Positions 26,920 through 35,157 of a stretch of DNA of 54,623 bases are shown here, piece by piece. The position numbers and the translations under genes are program-made. The stretch covers positions 1 to 54,623 of the forward strand of contig CAJUSG010000009.1 in assembly GCA_910589085.1 (NCBI GenBank). Reading direction: 5' to 3'. Under the pieces are notes generated by a model. The model was not told the origin of the DNA. It did no database searches and saw only the letters and a list, made by a program, of their open reading frames with translations. This DNA comes from an uncultured Oscillospiraceae bacterium. Lineage in GTDB: Bacteria; Bacillota; Clostridia; Oscillospirales; Oscillospiraceae. How positions within the stretch are numbered: position 1 is the first letter of the stretch; every line of letters begins with the position of its first letter.

Positions 26920-27653
26920 ACCGGACCCTCCTCTCTGGGGTGACGCCGGCATACATAGCCCCCCGCGGCCTCCTGGGCGGCGATGGCGTCAAACTCCGCC
27001 TGGTCGATGGGGTAAAATTTGATATATTGCCCGGCCTCAGGGAGGATGGGCTTGTCCCGGCCGGCATCGTACATCCGGACAGGGGTGCGGCCGATGAGCT
27101 GCCAGCCCCCCGGGGAGTCGATGGGGTACACCCCGGTCTGGCTGCCGGCGATGCCCACCGAGCCGGCGGGGATCTTTACCCGGGGATTCTTCAGCCGGGG
27201 GGCGGCGATCTCCTGGCTCATGCCGCCCAGGTAGGTGAAGCCCGGGGTGAAGCCCAGCATATAGATGAGATACTCGGCGGAGGTGTGGATTTTGACCACC
27301 TCCTCCGGGGTTTTGCTGTTGTGCCGGGCCACAAAGTCCAGGTCGGGGCCCACGTCGCCGCCGTAGAGGACGGGGATCTCCAGCACCTCACTGGGGGGAA
27401 CGGACACCCTGTCCAGTTGGTCCAGCAGGCTCCGGAGCCGGTCCAGCAGGGGGGCGTACCGGATGACCTCCGGGTCGTAGTGGATCATCAGGGAGCGATA
27501 GGTGGGTACGGTCTCCACGATGCCGGGAATGCCGCTGCCGCTCAGGGCGATATTGAAGGCCCGGATTTTGGTGTTGAGGGTTGGGCTGATCTCGTTGCCG
27601 AACTCCACACACAGGGAGGTGTCCCCCGTGGTGAGAAATCTTACGTCTGCCAT
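26916..27653 (-). CDS. pxpB: 5-oxoprolinase subunit B (KipI/PxpB)
   Basis: The 245-residue protein has the KipI pattern: FGNEISPTLNTK near the N-terminus, then YGGDVGPDLDFVA, and LGFTPGFTYLGGM and GSVGIAGSQTGVYP. With PxpC it forms the catalytic part, and PxpA supplies the substrate-binding LamB/YcsF subunit. The ATG at 27653 has AAAGGAG 6 nt upstream. It overlaps pxpC by 4 bp and follows pxpA by 22 bp. Confidence 0.94.
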   Translation of the reverse strand: MADVRFLTTGDTSLCVEFGNEISPTLNTKIRAFNIALSGSGIPGIVETVPTYRSLMIHYDPEVIRYAPLLDRLRSLLDQLDRVSVPPSEVLEIPVLYGGDVGPDLDFVARHNSKTPEEVVKIHTSAEYLIYMLGFTPGFTYLGGMSQEIAAPRLKNPRVKIPAGSVGIAGSQTGVYPIDSPGGWQLIGRTPVRMYDAGRDKPILPEAGQYIKFYPIDQAEFDAIAAQEAAGGYVCRRHPREEGPV

Positions 27654-27675
27654 GGGCTGCTCCTTTCTCCGGCGG

Positions 27676-28443
27676 CTACACAATCTGGGCGATGGGGACA
27701 ATGGCGGCGCCCTCCTCCTCCAGCCGGGCCCGGATGCGCCTGACGAACTCCACCGCGGAGGGGTTGTCCCCGTGGACGCAGATGGAGTGGGCGTCGATGG
27801 ACACCTCCTCGCCGGTGATGGCGGTCACCCTGCCCTGGGTGACCATGCGGACGGTGCGGGAAATGGCCTCCTCTGGGTCGTGAATCACCGCGCCGGGCCT
27901 GCTGCGGGGGACCAGAGAGCCGTCGGCCTGGTAGGCCCGGTCCGCGAAGACCTCGCTGGCCACCCGCAGGCCGGTCTGCCGTCCGGCCTCCAGCATCTGG
28001 CTGCCCGCCAGCCCCAAAAGAATCACGTCCCGGTCCACGCTGGCCACGCCCTGGGCGATGGCCAGGGCCAGATCGAGGTCCTTGGCCGCCATGTTGTACA
28101 GCGCGCCGTGGGGCTTGACATGCTGGAGCTTCACGCCGTGGGCGGCGGTAAAGGCCAGCAGGGCGCCCATCTGATACTGGATATAGGCCTTGACCTCCTT
28201 GGGGGAACAATTCATGTTCCGGCGGCCGAAGCCCGCCAGGTCGGGGAAGCCGGGGTGGGCCCCCACCGCCACACCGGCCGCCTGGCAGGCGGCCACGGTG
28301 CGGTCCATCACCAGAGGGTCGCCGGCGTGACAGCCGCAGGCCACATTGGCGGAGGAGACATGGGCGATAACCGCCTCGTCCATCCCGATGGTGTAGGCGC
28401 CGAAGCTCTCTCCCAGGTCGCTGTTCAGGTCAACTTTGTACAT
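27676..28443 (-). CDS. pxpA: 5-oxoprolinase subunit A (LamB/YcsF family)
   Basis: The 255-residue protein starts MYKVDLNSDLGESFGAY, the hallmark of the family. It continues with SSANVACGCHAGDP and HPGFPDLAGFGRR, and KPHGALYN, all conserved. It works with PxpB and PxpC to recycle 5-oxoproline formed from glutamine or gamma-glutamyl compounds. The ATG at 28443 has GGAGG 8 nt upstream. An HxlR regulator gene lies 60 bp upstream on the same strand. Confidence 0.95.
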   Translation of the reverse strand: MYKVDLNSDLGESFGAYTIGMDEAVIAHVSSANVACGCHAGDPLVMDRTVAACQAAGVAVGAHPGFPDLAGFGRRNMNCSPKEVKAYIQYQMGALLAFTAAHGVKLQHVKPHGALYNMAAKDLDLALAIAQGVASVDRDVILLGLAGSQMLEAGRQTGLRVASEVFADRAYQADGSLVPRSRPGAVIHDPEEAISRTVRMVTQGRVTAITGEEVSIDAHSICVHGDNPSAVEFVRRIRARLEEEGAAIVPIAQIV

Positions 28444-28503
28444 GGTAGATTCCTCCTTATTCATCGTTTGCGGGCATCCGGTTGATCCAAAGACTGGGGG
28501 ACG

Positions 28504-28830
28504 TCAGCGGGAGGTCCGGGCCTGATAGGCCTCGCCCCAGCTCCGCATGGCCTCCAGAATCGGGCTGAGGCTGTACCCCAGCTCTGAGAGGGTGTATTCC
28601 ACCCGGGGCGGCACCTCCGGGTAGACCGTCCGGACCAGCAGACCGCTGTCCTCCATCTGGCGCAGCTGGGCGGTGAGGACCTTGTGGCTGACGCCGGCAA
28701 TGGATTTTTTCAGCGCGCCGAAGCGCTTTGTCCCGGTCAGCAGCTCCCGCAGGATCAGCACCTTCCACTTGTCGCTGATTAGGGTCAGCGTTGTCTCCAC
28801 CGGGCAGATGGGCAAGGCATTCACATCCAT
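28504..28830 (-). CDS. HxlR-family transcriptional regulator
   Basis: The 108-residue winged-helix protein has the HxlR pattern: CPVETTLTLISDKWKVLIL near the N-terminus, KRFGALKKSIAGVSHKVLT as the recognition region, and a wing VYPEVPPRVEYTLSELG. Cys9 lies where some HxlR regulators sense thiol or aldehyde stress. It diverges from the metallo-beta-lactamase-like gene at 29085 and precedes pxpA by 60 bp, so either may be its target. Confidence 0.92.
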   Translation of the reverse strand: MDVNALPICPVETTLTLISDKWKVLILRELLTGTKRFGALKKSIAGVSHKVLTAQLRQMEDSGLLVRTVYPEVPPRVEYTLSELGYSLSPILEAMRSWGEAYQARTSR

Positions 28831-28876
28831 GGTCTCTTCCCTCCCTGAAGCGGTCTTTTGTATGCGGTATCTTCTT

Positions 28877-28906
28877 ATTTTACCGTACCCGCTCCATAGC
28901 GGTCAA
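28877..28906 (-). promoter_or_regulatory. Promoter of the HxlR gene
   Basis: On the minus strand: TTGACC, 18 nt, TAAAAT, with a GTAC element in the spacer like those HxlR proteins often bind. Confidence 0.55.
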
Positions 28907-29001
28907 GGCGCAGAGTGAAATTTTTTTCAGGTAAAGGGGATTGAATCCCCAAATTGCCCGACAGTTACCTGCGGGTGCCTATGGCACATGATTGTGCGTA
29001 C

Positions 29002-29030
29002 TTCACAGGGGATCGCCGGTCTGCTATGAT
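29002..29030 (+). promoter_or_regulatory. Promoter of the metallo-beta-lactamase-like gene
   Basis: TTCACA, 17 nt, TATGAT. A short dyad GCACATGATTGTGC with a following GTAC lies just upstream and could bind the divergent HxlR protein. Confidence 0.55.
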
Positions 29031-29084
29031 GAAGCTGTCAGGGGGAGAACCTCCCCCTAAAGCAGATCACTTGGAGGTATTTTT

Positions 29085-29876
29085 ATGAACAAGCGCAATT
29101 TTACGACCGTCAGGCTGAGCCAGGGCGAGATGCACATCTATGACTTTGGAGCCGTAAAGCTCCATGCCTGTCAGACCGGAGACCCGCTGGCGGACGAGGT
29201 CTTTCTGCTGGAGAAGGCCGGCCGGTTTGTGGTGCTGGAGCCCCCCTGCTTCGTGGACAGCATCGCTGCGCTGAGCAGCTATCTGGAGGACAAGCCGGTG
29301 GACGGAATACTGGTGGCCTACCACGGGGCGGGGGCGTCCTTCCTGCCCGGAGCTCCCAAATATTCCACGGACAATGCGGTGGAGTACGCCAAAAGAGGGG
29401 GCGGAAGGGCTCTGATTGACCAGTTCGCGGCGGCCTTTGGCGGCGAGTTTGACAGCGGAATCCACGAAATTTCCCACATAATGGGGGAGGGGGCAGTGAC
29501 CATTGGCGGGATTGAATTTATCATCCGCCGGACCGCCGAGGCCTATGATGTGGAGATTCCCGAGATCAATGCGGTCTACACCCATATGCTGGGCCACGAC
29601 TGCCACTCCATTGTGGCCGGCGCGGAACATGCGGACGGGATGATTGCCCAGCTGAAGGGCTATATTCAGAGGGGCTTTGACCTGATTCTCACCTCTCATT
29701 ATACGCCCGAAGACCTGAAGGACGCTGGGACAAAGATCGCATATCTGGAGGAGCTGAAGACCATTGCCTCCTCCTGTTCGGACGGCGGGACCTTCCGTGC
29801 GGAGGTAAAGAAGCGGTATCCCGCTTACAGCGGAGAGAACTATCTGGATATGACCAGCGGGTTTTTCTTCCCCTGA
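29085..29876 (+). CDS. Divergent metallo-beta-lactamase-fold-like protein
   Basis: No family name could be assigned with certainty. The 263-residue order of motifs follows a metallo-beta-lactamase fold: an edge strand FVVLEPPCF, then ILVAYHGAG where HxHxDH would lie, HMLGHDCHS in place of the GH-T-P-G loop, and LILTSHYTPED in place of the final G-H. The canonical HxHxDH is missing, so metal binding would be altered. It has GGAGG 8 nt before the ATG and its own promoter, and it diverges from the HxlR gene. Confidence 0.6.
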   Translation: MNKRNFTTVRLSQGEMHIYDFGAVKLHACQTGDPLADEVFLLEKAGRFVVLEPPCFVDSIAALSSYLEDKPVDGILVAYHGAGASFLPGAPKYSTDNAVEYAKRGGGRALIDQFAAAFGGEFDSGIHEISHIMGEGAVTIGGIEFIIRRTAEAYDVEIPEINAVYTHMLGHDCHSIVAGAEHADGMIAQLKGYIQRGFDLILTSHYTPEDLKDAGTKIAYLEELKTIASSCSDGGTFRAEVKKRYPAYSGENYLDMTSGFFFP

Positions 29877-29884
29877 ACACAGCA

Positions 29885-29926
29885 GCTCCCTGCGGAATTT
29901 GTCCCGCAGGGAGCCGATTATTTTTG
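29885..29926 (+). terminator. Terminator after the metallo-beta-lactamase-like gene
   Basis: An 11-bp perfect stem (GCTCCCTGCGG and CCGCAGGGAGC), 8-nt loop, followed by ATTATTTTT. Confidence 0.65.
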
Positions 29927-29962
29927 ACAAAAGGGCAGAGCGCCGCCTGGCTTTGCCCAAAG

Positions 29963-31168
29963 CTATCCCCGCCCGGCAAACCAGGCCTTCATGGTGTCCA
30001 GCACCTGAATCAGCGCTTCCTCGGGGATCACATAGGGCACCATGGCATACATGCAGTTCAGGAAGGGGCGGCTGAACACACCTCTCTGATAGGCGAACTG
30101 CTGGTAGCCCCGGAGGTCATCGGGGTGCAATACCTCCACACAGACGCAGCCGCCCATAATCCGGACCTCCCTGACCCTGGGGTGGGAGAAGCCGGCCATC
30201 TCCCGGCGGGTGACCGCCTCAATCCGGCGGATTTTGGACATGTAGTCCTGGCGCTCAAAGAGCTCAATGGACTTCAGGGCAGCGGCGCAGGCCAGAGCGT
30301 TGCCCATGAAGGTAGGGCCGTGCATCAGGGCGTGGCCGGGGTCGTCGTCGTAAAAGGCCTCAAAAACCCTTTGGTTGGCCACGGTGACGGCGTGTCCGAT
30401 ATATCCGCCGGTGAGGGCCTTCCCCAGGACCAGAATGTCCGGCAGGACCAGATCGGCCACAAACCGGTTACCCGTCCGGCCCAAGCCGGTGGCCACCTCG
30501 TCAAAGATGAGGAGTACGCCGTATTGGTCGCACAGCTCCCGGGCCCGCTTTAAAAAGGAAATGTCATACATCCGCATCCCCCCAGCCCCCTGGAGAAGGG
30601 GCTCCACCAGAAGGCAGTTCAGCTGGTGGCCGTGCCGGGCGAAGGCCTGCTCCAGGGCCTGGACCTCCGTCGGGATATGTACCACATACTGGCTGGGGCC
30701 GTAGGCATTGAGCACAAAGTGGTAGTCCTCGTCGTCCCCCGCCTCCATAGTCTTGAAGGTGTCGCCATGGTAGGCGTGCTCCAGGGCCAGAATCATGGTG
30801 CGCCCGTGCTCCCCCCGGTTCATGCAGTATTGGAGCGCCATCTTCAGGGCGACCTCCACCGCCACACTGCCCGAGTCGGAGAAAAAACAGTAGTTTAAGT
30901 CGCCGGGCAGGAACTCCTCCAGCTTTTGCGAGAGCCGCTGAACGGGCTGGTGGGTCAGTCCTCCCAGCATGACATGGGAGAAGCGGTTTACTTGGTCGAT
31001 GATTGCCTGGTTCAGCTCGGGGTGCTTGTAGCCGTGGATTACGCTCCACCAGGAGGAGACGGAGTCAATCATTTTCCCCTCCTTCGTGTACAGATAGACC
31101 CCCTCGGCGTCCACGATTTCGTAGGGAGCTCCCATAGTCTTCATCTGCTGATAGGGATACCAGATCAT
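29963..31168 (-). CDS. bioA: Adenosylmethionine-8-amino-7-oxononanoate aminotransferase
   Basis: The PLP enzyme converts 7-keto-8-aminopelargonate (KAPA) to 7,8-diaminopelargonate with SAM as amino donor. At 401 residues it has IFDEVATGLGRTGNRF (the PLP-ring Asp) and LGKALTGGY with the Schiff-base Lys. SSWWSVIHGYKHPELN near residue 38 is typical of BioA. It is the last gene of the operon, 12 bp behind bioD. Confidence 0.95.
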   Translation of the reverse strand: MIWYPYQQMKTMGAPYEIVDAEGVYLYTKEGKMIDSVSSWWSVIHGYKHPELNQAIIDQVNRFSHVMLGGLTHQPVQRLSQKLEEFLPGDLNYCFFSDSGSVAVEVALKMALQYCMNRGEHGRTMILALEHAYHGDTFKTMEAGDDEDYHFVLNAYGPSQYVVHIPTEVQALEQAFARHGHQLNCLLVEPLLQGAGGMRMYDISFLKRARELCDQYGVLLIFDEVATGLGRTGNRFVADLVLPDILVLGKALTGGYIGHAVTVANQRVFEAFYDDDPGHALMHGPTFMGNALACAAALKSIELFERQDYMSKIRRIEAVTRREMAGFSHPRVREVRIMGGCVCVEVLHPDDLRGYQQFAYQRGVFSRPFLNCMYAMVPYVIPEEALIQVLDTMKAWFAGRG

Positions 31169-31180
31169 AGCCGTCTCCTC

Positions 31181-31864
31181 CTATTCATACAGCGCTTGGA
31201 GCGCCTCTGCCGGCAGTTCCAGATCGGTGCTGCCCTCCCGGACCCGGGCGACCGTCTTCACGCCGGTCAGGTGCTCACACATCCGGATGTTGTCCTCGTG
31301 GAGCAGGTTTCCGGGCTGGAAGCGGTTGAACAGGAGCCCCTTCAGAGGGATGCCCTGCTGCCGCAGGTAGAAGGCGGTCAGCCCCACGGCGTTGATGGTT
31401 CCCAGCCCGGCGTCGGCCACCAGCAGACAGCTCAGCCTCCAGGCCTTTATCACGTCGGTCAGCCAAAGCTCCTCCCTGTCGAAGCGGAGGGGACAGAGGA
31501 TGCCGCCGGAACCCTCCACTGTGACATAGTCGCAGCGCCTGCGGACAGCGGCCAGGCCCTGGCAGACCTGCTCCAGCTCCACCGGTCCGCCCTCCAGCCG
31601 GGCGGCCAGATGGGGGGACAGGGCGTTTTCGTAGACATAGGGGCACATTTCCTCCAGGGGCTGTTCTAATCCGGAGATTTCCTTGACATACAGGGCGTCA
31701 CCAGGGATCAGCGTTCCGTCTGGGCGGCGGGGATTGCCGCTCATAGCTGCCTTGTAGTAGCCGGCGGACAGGCCGGCCTGGCGGAGCTTCTTCAGAATCA
31801 GGCCGGAGACGAAGGTCTTGCCCACGTCGGTGCCGGTGCCTGTAATAAACAGTGTCTTGCTCAT
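31181..31864 (-). CDS. bioD: Dethiobiotin synthetase
   Basis: The enzyme carboxylates 7,8-diaminopelargonate and closes the ureido ring with ATP. The P-loop TGTGTDVGKTFVSG lies at residues 7-20, and the second-motif region VEGSGGILCPL is present. It is 227 residues, normal for BioD. The start overlaps the end of bioB by 4 bp (ATGA). Confidence 0.95.
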   Translation of the reverse strand: MSKTLFITGTGTDVGKTFVSGLILKKLRQAGLSAGYYKAAMSGNPRRPDGTLIPGDALYVKEISGLEQPLEEMCPYVYENALSPHLAARLEGGPVELEQVCQGLAAVRRRCDYVTVEGSGGILCPLRFDREELWLTDVIKAWRLSCLLVADAGLGTINAVGLTAFYLRQQGIPLKGLLFNRFQPGNLLHEDNIRMCEHLTGVKTVARVREGSTDLELPAEALQALYE

Positions 31865-32823
31865 AGGCGCACCTCATAGCCCAGGTCCCGGAGCAGCTCC
31901 AGGTCGGTTTTGACCGTGATGCCCGCTGTGGTGAGCATATCCCCCGAGATGGCGGCGTTGGCCCCGGACTGGAAACAGCCCCGGCCTTTGTCCTCCAGCA
32001 GGCCCCGGCCTCCGGCCAGACGGATGGAGGCGTCGGGGAGAATGAAGCGGTATACCGCCGTGATCCGGCGCATGTCCTCGTTTGTGAGCCGCCGGTTCTG
32101 TTCCATAGGGGTGCCGGGAATGGGGTTGAGCATGTTTACCGGGACGCTCTTGATCCCCAGCTCACACAGGGAGAGGGCCATGTCGATCCGGTCCTCCGGA
32201 GTTTCCCCCAGCCCCATAATCCCGCCGGAGCAGACGGTAAGCCCGGCGGCCTGGGCGGCCCGGATGGCCGTAATTTTGTCGTCGAAGGTGTGGGTGGTGC
32301 AGATGTTGGGAAAATTCCGCCGGGAGGTCTCCAGGTTGTTGTGGGCCCGCTCCGCCCCCGCCTCCTTCAGTCTGCGGTACTGCATCTTGTCCAGCAGTCC
32401 CACCGAGACGCAGACCGAGATATTGGTCTCCTCCTTGATCTGGCGGATGGCCTGACACAGCGCATCCACCTCTCCGTCAGACAGCCTCCGCCCAGAGGTG
32501 ACGATGGAGTAGCGCAGCACCCCTTGGGCCTCGTTGAGCTTGGCCTGCTCCACCAGCTCCCGGGAGGACAGGAGGGGGTACTCTGCCGCCCCGGTGTGGT
32601 TGTGGGCGGACTGGGCGCAGAAACGGCAGTCCTCAGAGCATTTACCGCTCTTTCCGTTGACGATGGTGCACAGGTCAAAGCGGTTTTTGCAGAAATAGCG
32701 GCGGAGTTCGTCCGCCTTTTGACACAGCTCCTCCAGGGGCTGCTGATACAGCTCCAGCGCCTCGCCGCGGGTGATTGTCCGGCCGTCCAGGACCTGTTGG
32801 GTCAGCTCGTCAAGCCTGCTCAT
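31861..32823 (-). CDS. bioB: Biotin synthase
   Basis: The radical SAM enzyme inserts sulfur into dethiobiotin. The radical-SAM Cys triad is GKCSEDCRFCAQS near residue 57, and the substrate-cluster region includes NISVCVSVG and HNLETSRRNFPNICTTH shortened here to HNLETS. It has 320 residues, the usual length. Its start overlaps the end of bioY by 14 bp, so translation is likely coupled. Confidence 0.96.
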   Translation of the reverse strand: MSRLDELTQQVLDGRTITRGEALELYQQPLEELCQKADELRRYFCKNRFDLCTIVNGKSGKCSEDCRFCAQSAHNHTGAAEYPLLSSRELVEQAKLNEAQGVLRYSIVTSGRRLSDGEVDALCQAIRQIKEETNISVCVSVGLLDKMQYRRLKEAGAERAHNNLETSRRNFPNICTTHTFDDKITAIRAAQAAGLTVCSGGIMGLGETPEDRIDMALSLCELGIKSVPVNMLNPIPGTPMEQNRRLTNEDMRRITAVYRFILPDASIRLAGGRGLLEDKGRGCFQSGANAAISGDMLTTAGITVKTDLELLRDLGYEVRL

Positions 32824-33382
32824 AGGTCACACGTCCCTTCTCTCTCACCAGAGGAATCAGCCGTTTACCCAGAATTGCCCCCAGAATGCAAAGGGCGATA
32901 TCCCCAGGGACAGCCAGAATAAAGCAGTACAGGAACAGAGGCCAGAGGCCGATGGGGGAATCCAGATAGAAGTTGCTCATCAGGTAGTAGTAGACCATAC
33001 CGAAGAGATAGACAATGGCCAGTCCGGCAAAGTTGGCTGTCAGCAGACGGCCATAGCCGGGGCGGTCCCGGCGGTTGGCAATCACCCCCGTCACATAGGC
33101 CCCTACGGCAAAGCCGATAATGTAGCCGAATGTGGGCTGAAAAACATAGGCCAGTCCGCCGCCCTGGGTGAAGATGGGCAGCCCCGCCAGCCCCAGGAAG
33201 ATATAGGCCCCTACGGCGCAGCAGCCCAGCTTTCCGCCCAGCAGCAGTCCGGCCATCATGGTAAACAGAAGCTGTAGGGTGAAGGGCACCACCGGGATGG
33301 GGACCTTGATAAAGGCTCCCACCGCAATCAATGCCACAAATAGAGCACACAAAACCAATTCTCTTGTCTTTCCGGTTTTCAA
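32810..33382 (-). CDS. bioY: Biotin transporter BioY (ECF S component)
   Basis: The 190-residue membrane protein has about six helices and the BioY phrase VPFTLQLLFTMMAGLLLGGK near residue 31 (split as VPFTLQ and MAGLLLGGK). As an ECF substrate-binding component it needs the EcfAAT module encoded elsewhere for full activity. It heads the bioYBDA operon behind a BirA-type operator. Confidence 0.93.
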   Translation of the reverse strand: MKTGKTRELVLCALFVALIAVGAFIKVPIPVVPFTLQLLFTMMAGLLLGGKLGCCAVGAYIFLGLAGLPIFTQGGGLAYVFQPTFGYIIGFAVGAYVTGVIANRRDRPGYGRLLTANFAGLAIVYLFGMVYYYLMSNFYLDSPIGLWPLFLYCFILAVPGDIALCILGAILGKRLIPLVREKGRVTYEQA

Positions 33383-33433
33383 AATACCGCCTCCTCAAAT
33401 CTGTCGTGTTTCGGTTTCCTTCTACAGGCTCAG

Positions 33434-33462
33434 ATAGTAACACAGCGGGTCTCGTTTGTCAA
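33434..33462 (-). promoter_or_regulatory. Promoter of the bioYBDA operon
   Basis: On the minus strand: TTGACA, 17 nt, TACTAT. The -35 box lies inside the BirA-like operator. Confidence 0.8.
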
Positions 33463-33485
33463 CTAAATTATTTTTAGGTTTACAA
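33456..33485. promoter_or_regulatory. BirA-type operator
   Basis: TTGTCAACT and GGTTTACAA form an inverted repeat with 12 nt between. This closely follows the TTGTAAACC/GGTTTACAA plan of known BirA sites and overlaps the -35 box, so biotin-bound BirA should repress the operon. Confidence 0.75.
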
Positions 33486-33581
33486 TTTGAGGAGACGAAA
33501 CTGCTGAACATTTGGGAAATGCAGACTCCTTCCATCCGCATATTACAATTTATTTTCTCTTAAAGATTTCTAATACAGAAA

Positions 33582-33614
33582 ATCACCCACCGGACTTGCA
33601 GCCAAATGGGTGAT
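33582..33614 (-). terminator. Terminator at the end of the exopolysaccharide operon
   Basis: ATCACCCA and TGGGTGAT pair around a 17-nt loop and are followed by TTTTC on the minus strand, just behind the flippase stop. Confidence 0.6.
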
Positions 33615-33627
33615 GGTATCAAAAGAT

Positions 33628-35148
33628 TTAAGCGTTTTTTCGAAGCGCATGTATCAGCATATGATGGTAAAACTCAAAATCCTCCGTCTGCTGGTACACA
33701 GCCAGGTAAACCAAATTTGGAATTGCCGCACAGGTCAGGCATCTCAGCATAAAACCGACATACCCTTCGCCAGCTGCGCAGCACAGCAGCCATGTGATCA
33801 CTCCGGCAGCACCGGTAACACTCAGATGCAGCAGGTAGTCCCTGAAGTAGCTTTTAGCAGACAAGTGCAGGCCCCGATGAAAGAGAACCATAGGCTCACA
33901 CCAGAAGGGAAAGGCCAGCGTACTGATTAACGTTCCAGACATGATACCCTCAATGCCCCACCGCCTGACCAGCAACACAGAGACAATCAGGTTGACGACC
34001 GCCTCTACAATCGATTTATAGCGGTCATCCCAGAAGAGACCCAGGACGCTCTTGGTGTTGTTCACCGGGGTGCGCATACTGCTGAAATAAAAATTTAGAA
34101 CAATCAGAAGCACTGCCGGCTTGGACAGCAGATAGCCTTTCCCCAGCCAAATATCAATGAACGGATCGTAGAGACAGAACAAGCAGATGCTCATCCAGCC
34201 AAACAGCCAGGCGGAGAAAAAGTTCAGGCGGCGAAAGGCTATCTGCTTGTTTGTCTCTGTCCCTGTCGCAGTCAGGTGTCCCTGGGCGGCCGTAATGGCA
34301 TCGAACAGTGCGTTGACCAGAATATTCAGAAAGCCCCGTATCATCATGTAATTGGAGTACAGTCCGGCAGTTGCCACACCTACAAATTTAGAGATCAAAA
34401 GGTTATCTGTATTGAAAACCGCTACAGCTCCAATCCGATGGAGCAGCATGGCACGCACATTGCGGTAAATTTCCTCCAGCGTCCCGGCAGGCAGGGGATG
34501 GACATTTTTCTCCCGCAGGTAGGGAAAAAGCCGGTTTGTCTTCACGGCAATGGCGGCATTCTGTATTACTGTAGCGCCTATGGTGATATACAGGTAAAAC
34601 AGATAGTTCCTGGTCAAAAGGAGCACTGTGATCTGAGCCGCAGTGGCGGCCAGCGACACGACGGCGCGGATGGAGGTCTCGATATACTTCTTTTGATGTA
34701 CAAAGAGCAGCGTGGATTTGTAGGTGAAAAAATAGGAGATACTGGCGTTTATCAGGTTCAGCACGTAGATCAGGGGGATGTTAGGGATATTTGGGGGGAT
34801 TTCCTTAAAAAAGAAGCTCAAAAACGGGGTTAGGGACAGCCCTAGCACTAAAACTGCCAAACCTATGGCCCGATAAACCCGGCGGTACAGCAGGACCAGA
34901 GATTTTATCATTTCCGTATCACCCTGGGCCACCGGACGGTAGAGGCTGTAGGTAATGGAGACGCTGAATCCCAGCTCGGCCAGGGACAGCATGGAGAGCA
35001 CATCGGTAAAGAGGCCGTTCAGCCCCAGGTATTCCCGACCCAGCAGGAGAACAAATACCCGGCGGGACAAAAATTTCAGCACGGCCAGCAGCAATTCACC
35101 GGCCACGGCATATTTGATGTTTTTTGTGATATGTTCCGCGCTGACCAT
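33628..35148 (-). CDS. Wzx-like oligosaccharide flippase (MOP superfamily)
   Basis: The 506-residue protein has 12-14 predicted membrane helices and the N-terminal pattern of polysaccharide export flippases (FVLLLGREYLGLNGLFTDVL, split as LLGREYLGL and GLFTDVL). It should move lipid-linked repeat units across the membrane. It is the last gene of the locus. The ATG has GAGGGTG about 10 nt upstream. Confidence 0.9.
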   Translation of the reverse strand: MVSAEHITKNIKYAVAGELLLAVLKFLSRRVFVLLLGREYLGLNGLFTDVLSMLSLAELGFSVSITYSLYRPVAQGDTEMIKSLVLLYRRVYRAIGLAVLVLGLSLTPFLSFFFKEIPPNIPNIPLIYVLNLINASISYFFTYKSTLLFVHQKKYIETSIRAVVSLAATAAQITVLLLTRNYLFYLYITIGATVIQNAAIAVKTNRLFPYLREKNVHPLPAGTLEEIYRNVRAMLLHRIGAVAVFNTDNLLISKFVGVATAGLYSNYMMIRGFLNILVNALFDAITAAQGHLTATGTETNKQIAFRRLNFFSAWLFGWMSICLFCLYDPFIDIWLGKGYLLSKPAVLLIVLNFYFSSMRTPVNNTKSVLGLFWDDRYKSIVEAVVNLIVSVLLVRRWGIEGIMSGTLISTLAFPFWCEPMVLFHRGLHLSAKSYFRDYLLHLSVTGAAGVITWLLCCAAGEGYVGFMLRCLTCAAIPNLVYLAVYQQTEDFEFYHHMLIHALRKNA

Positions 35149-35157
35149 TGGGCTTTG

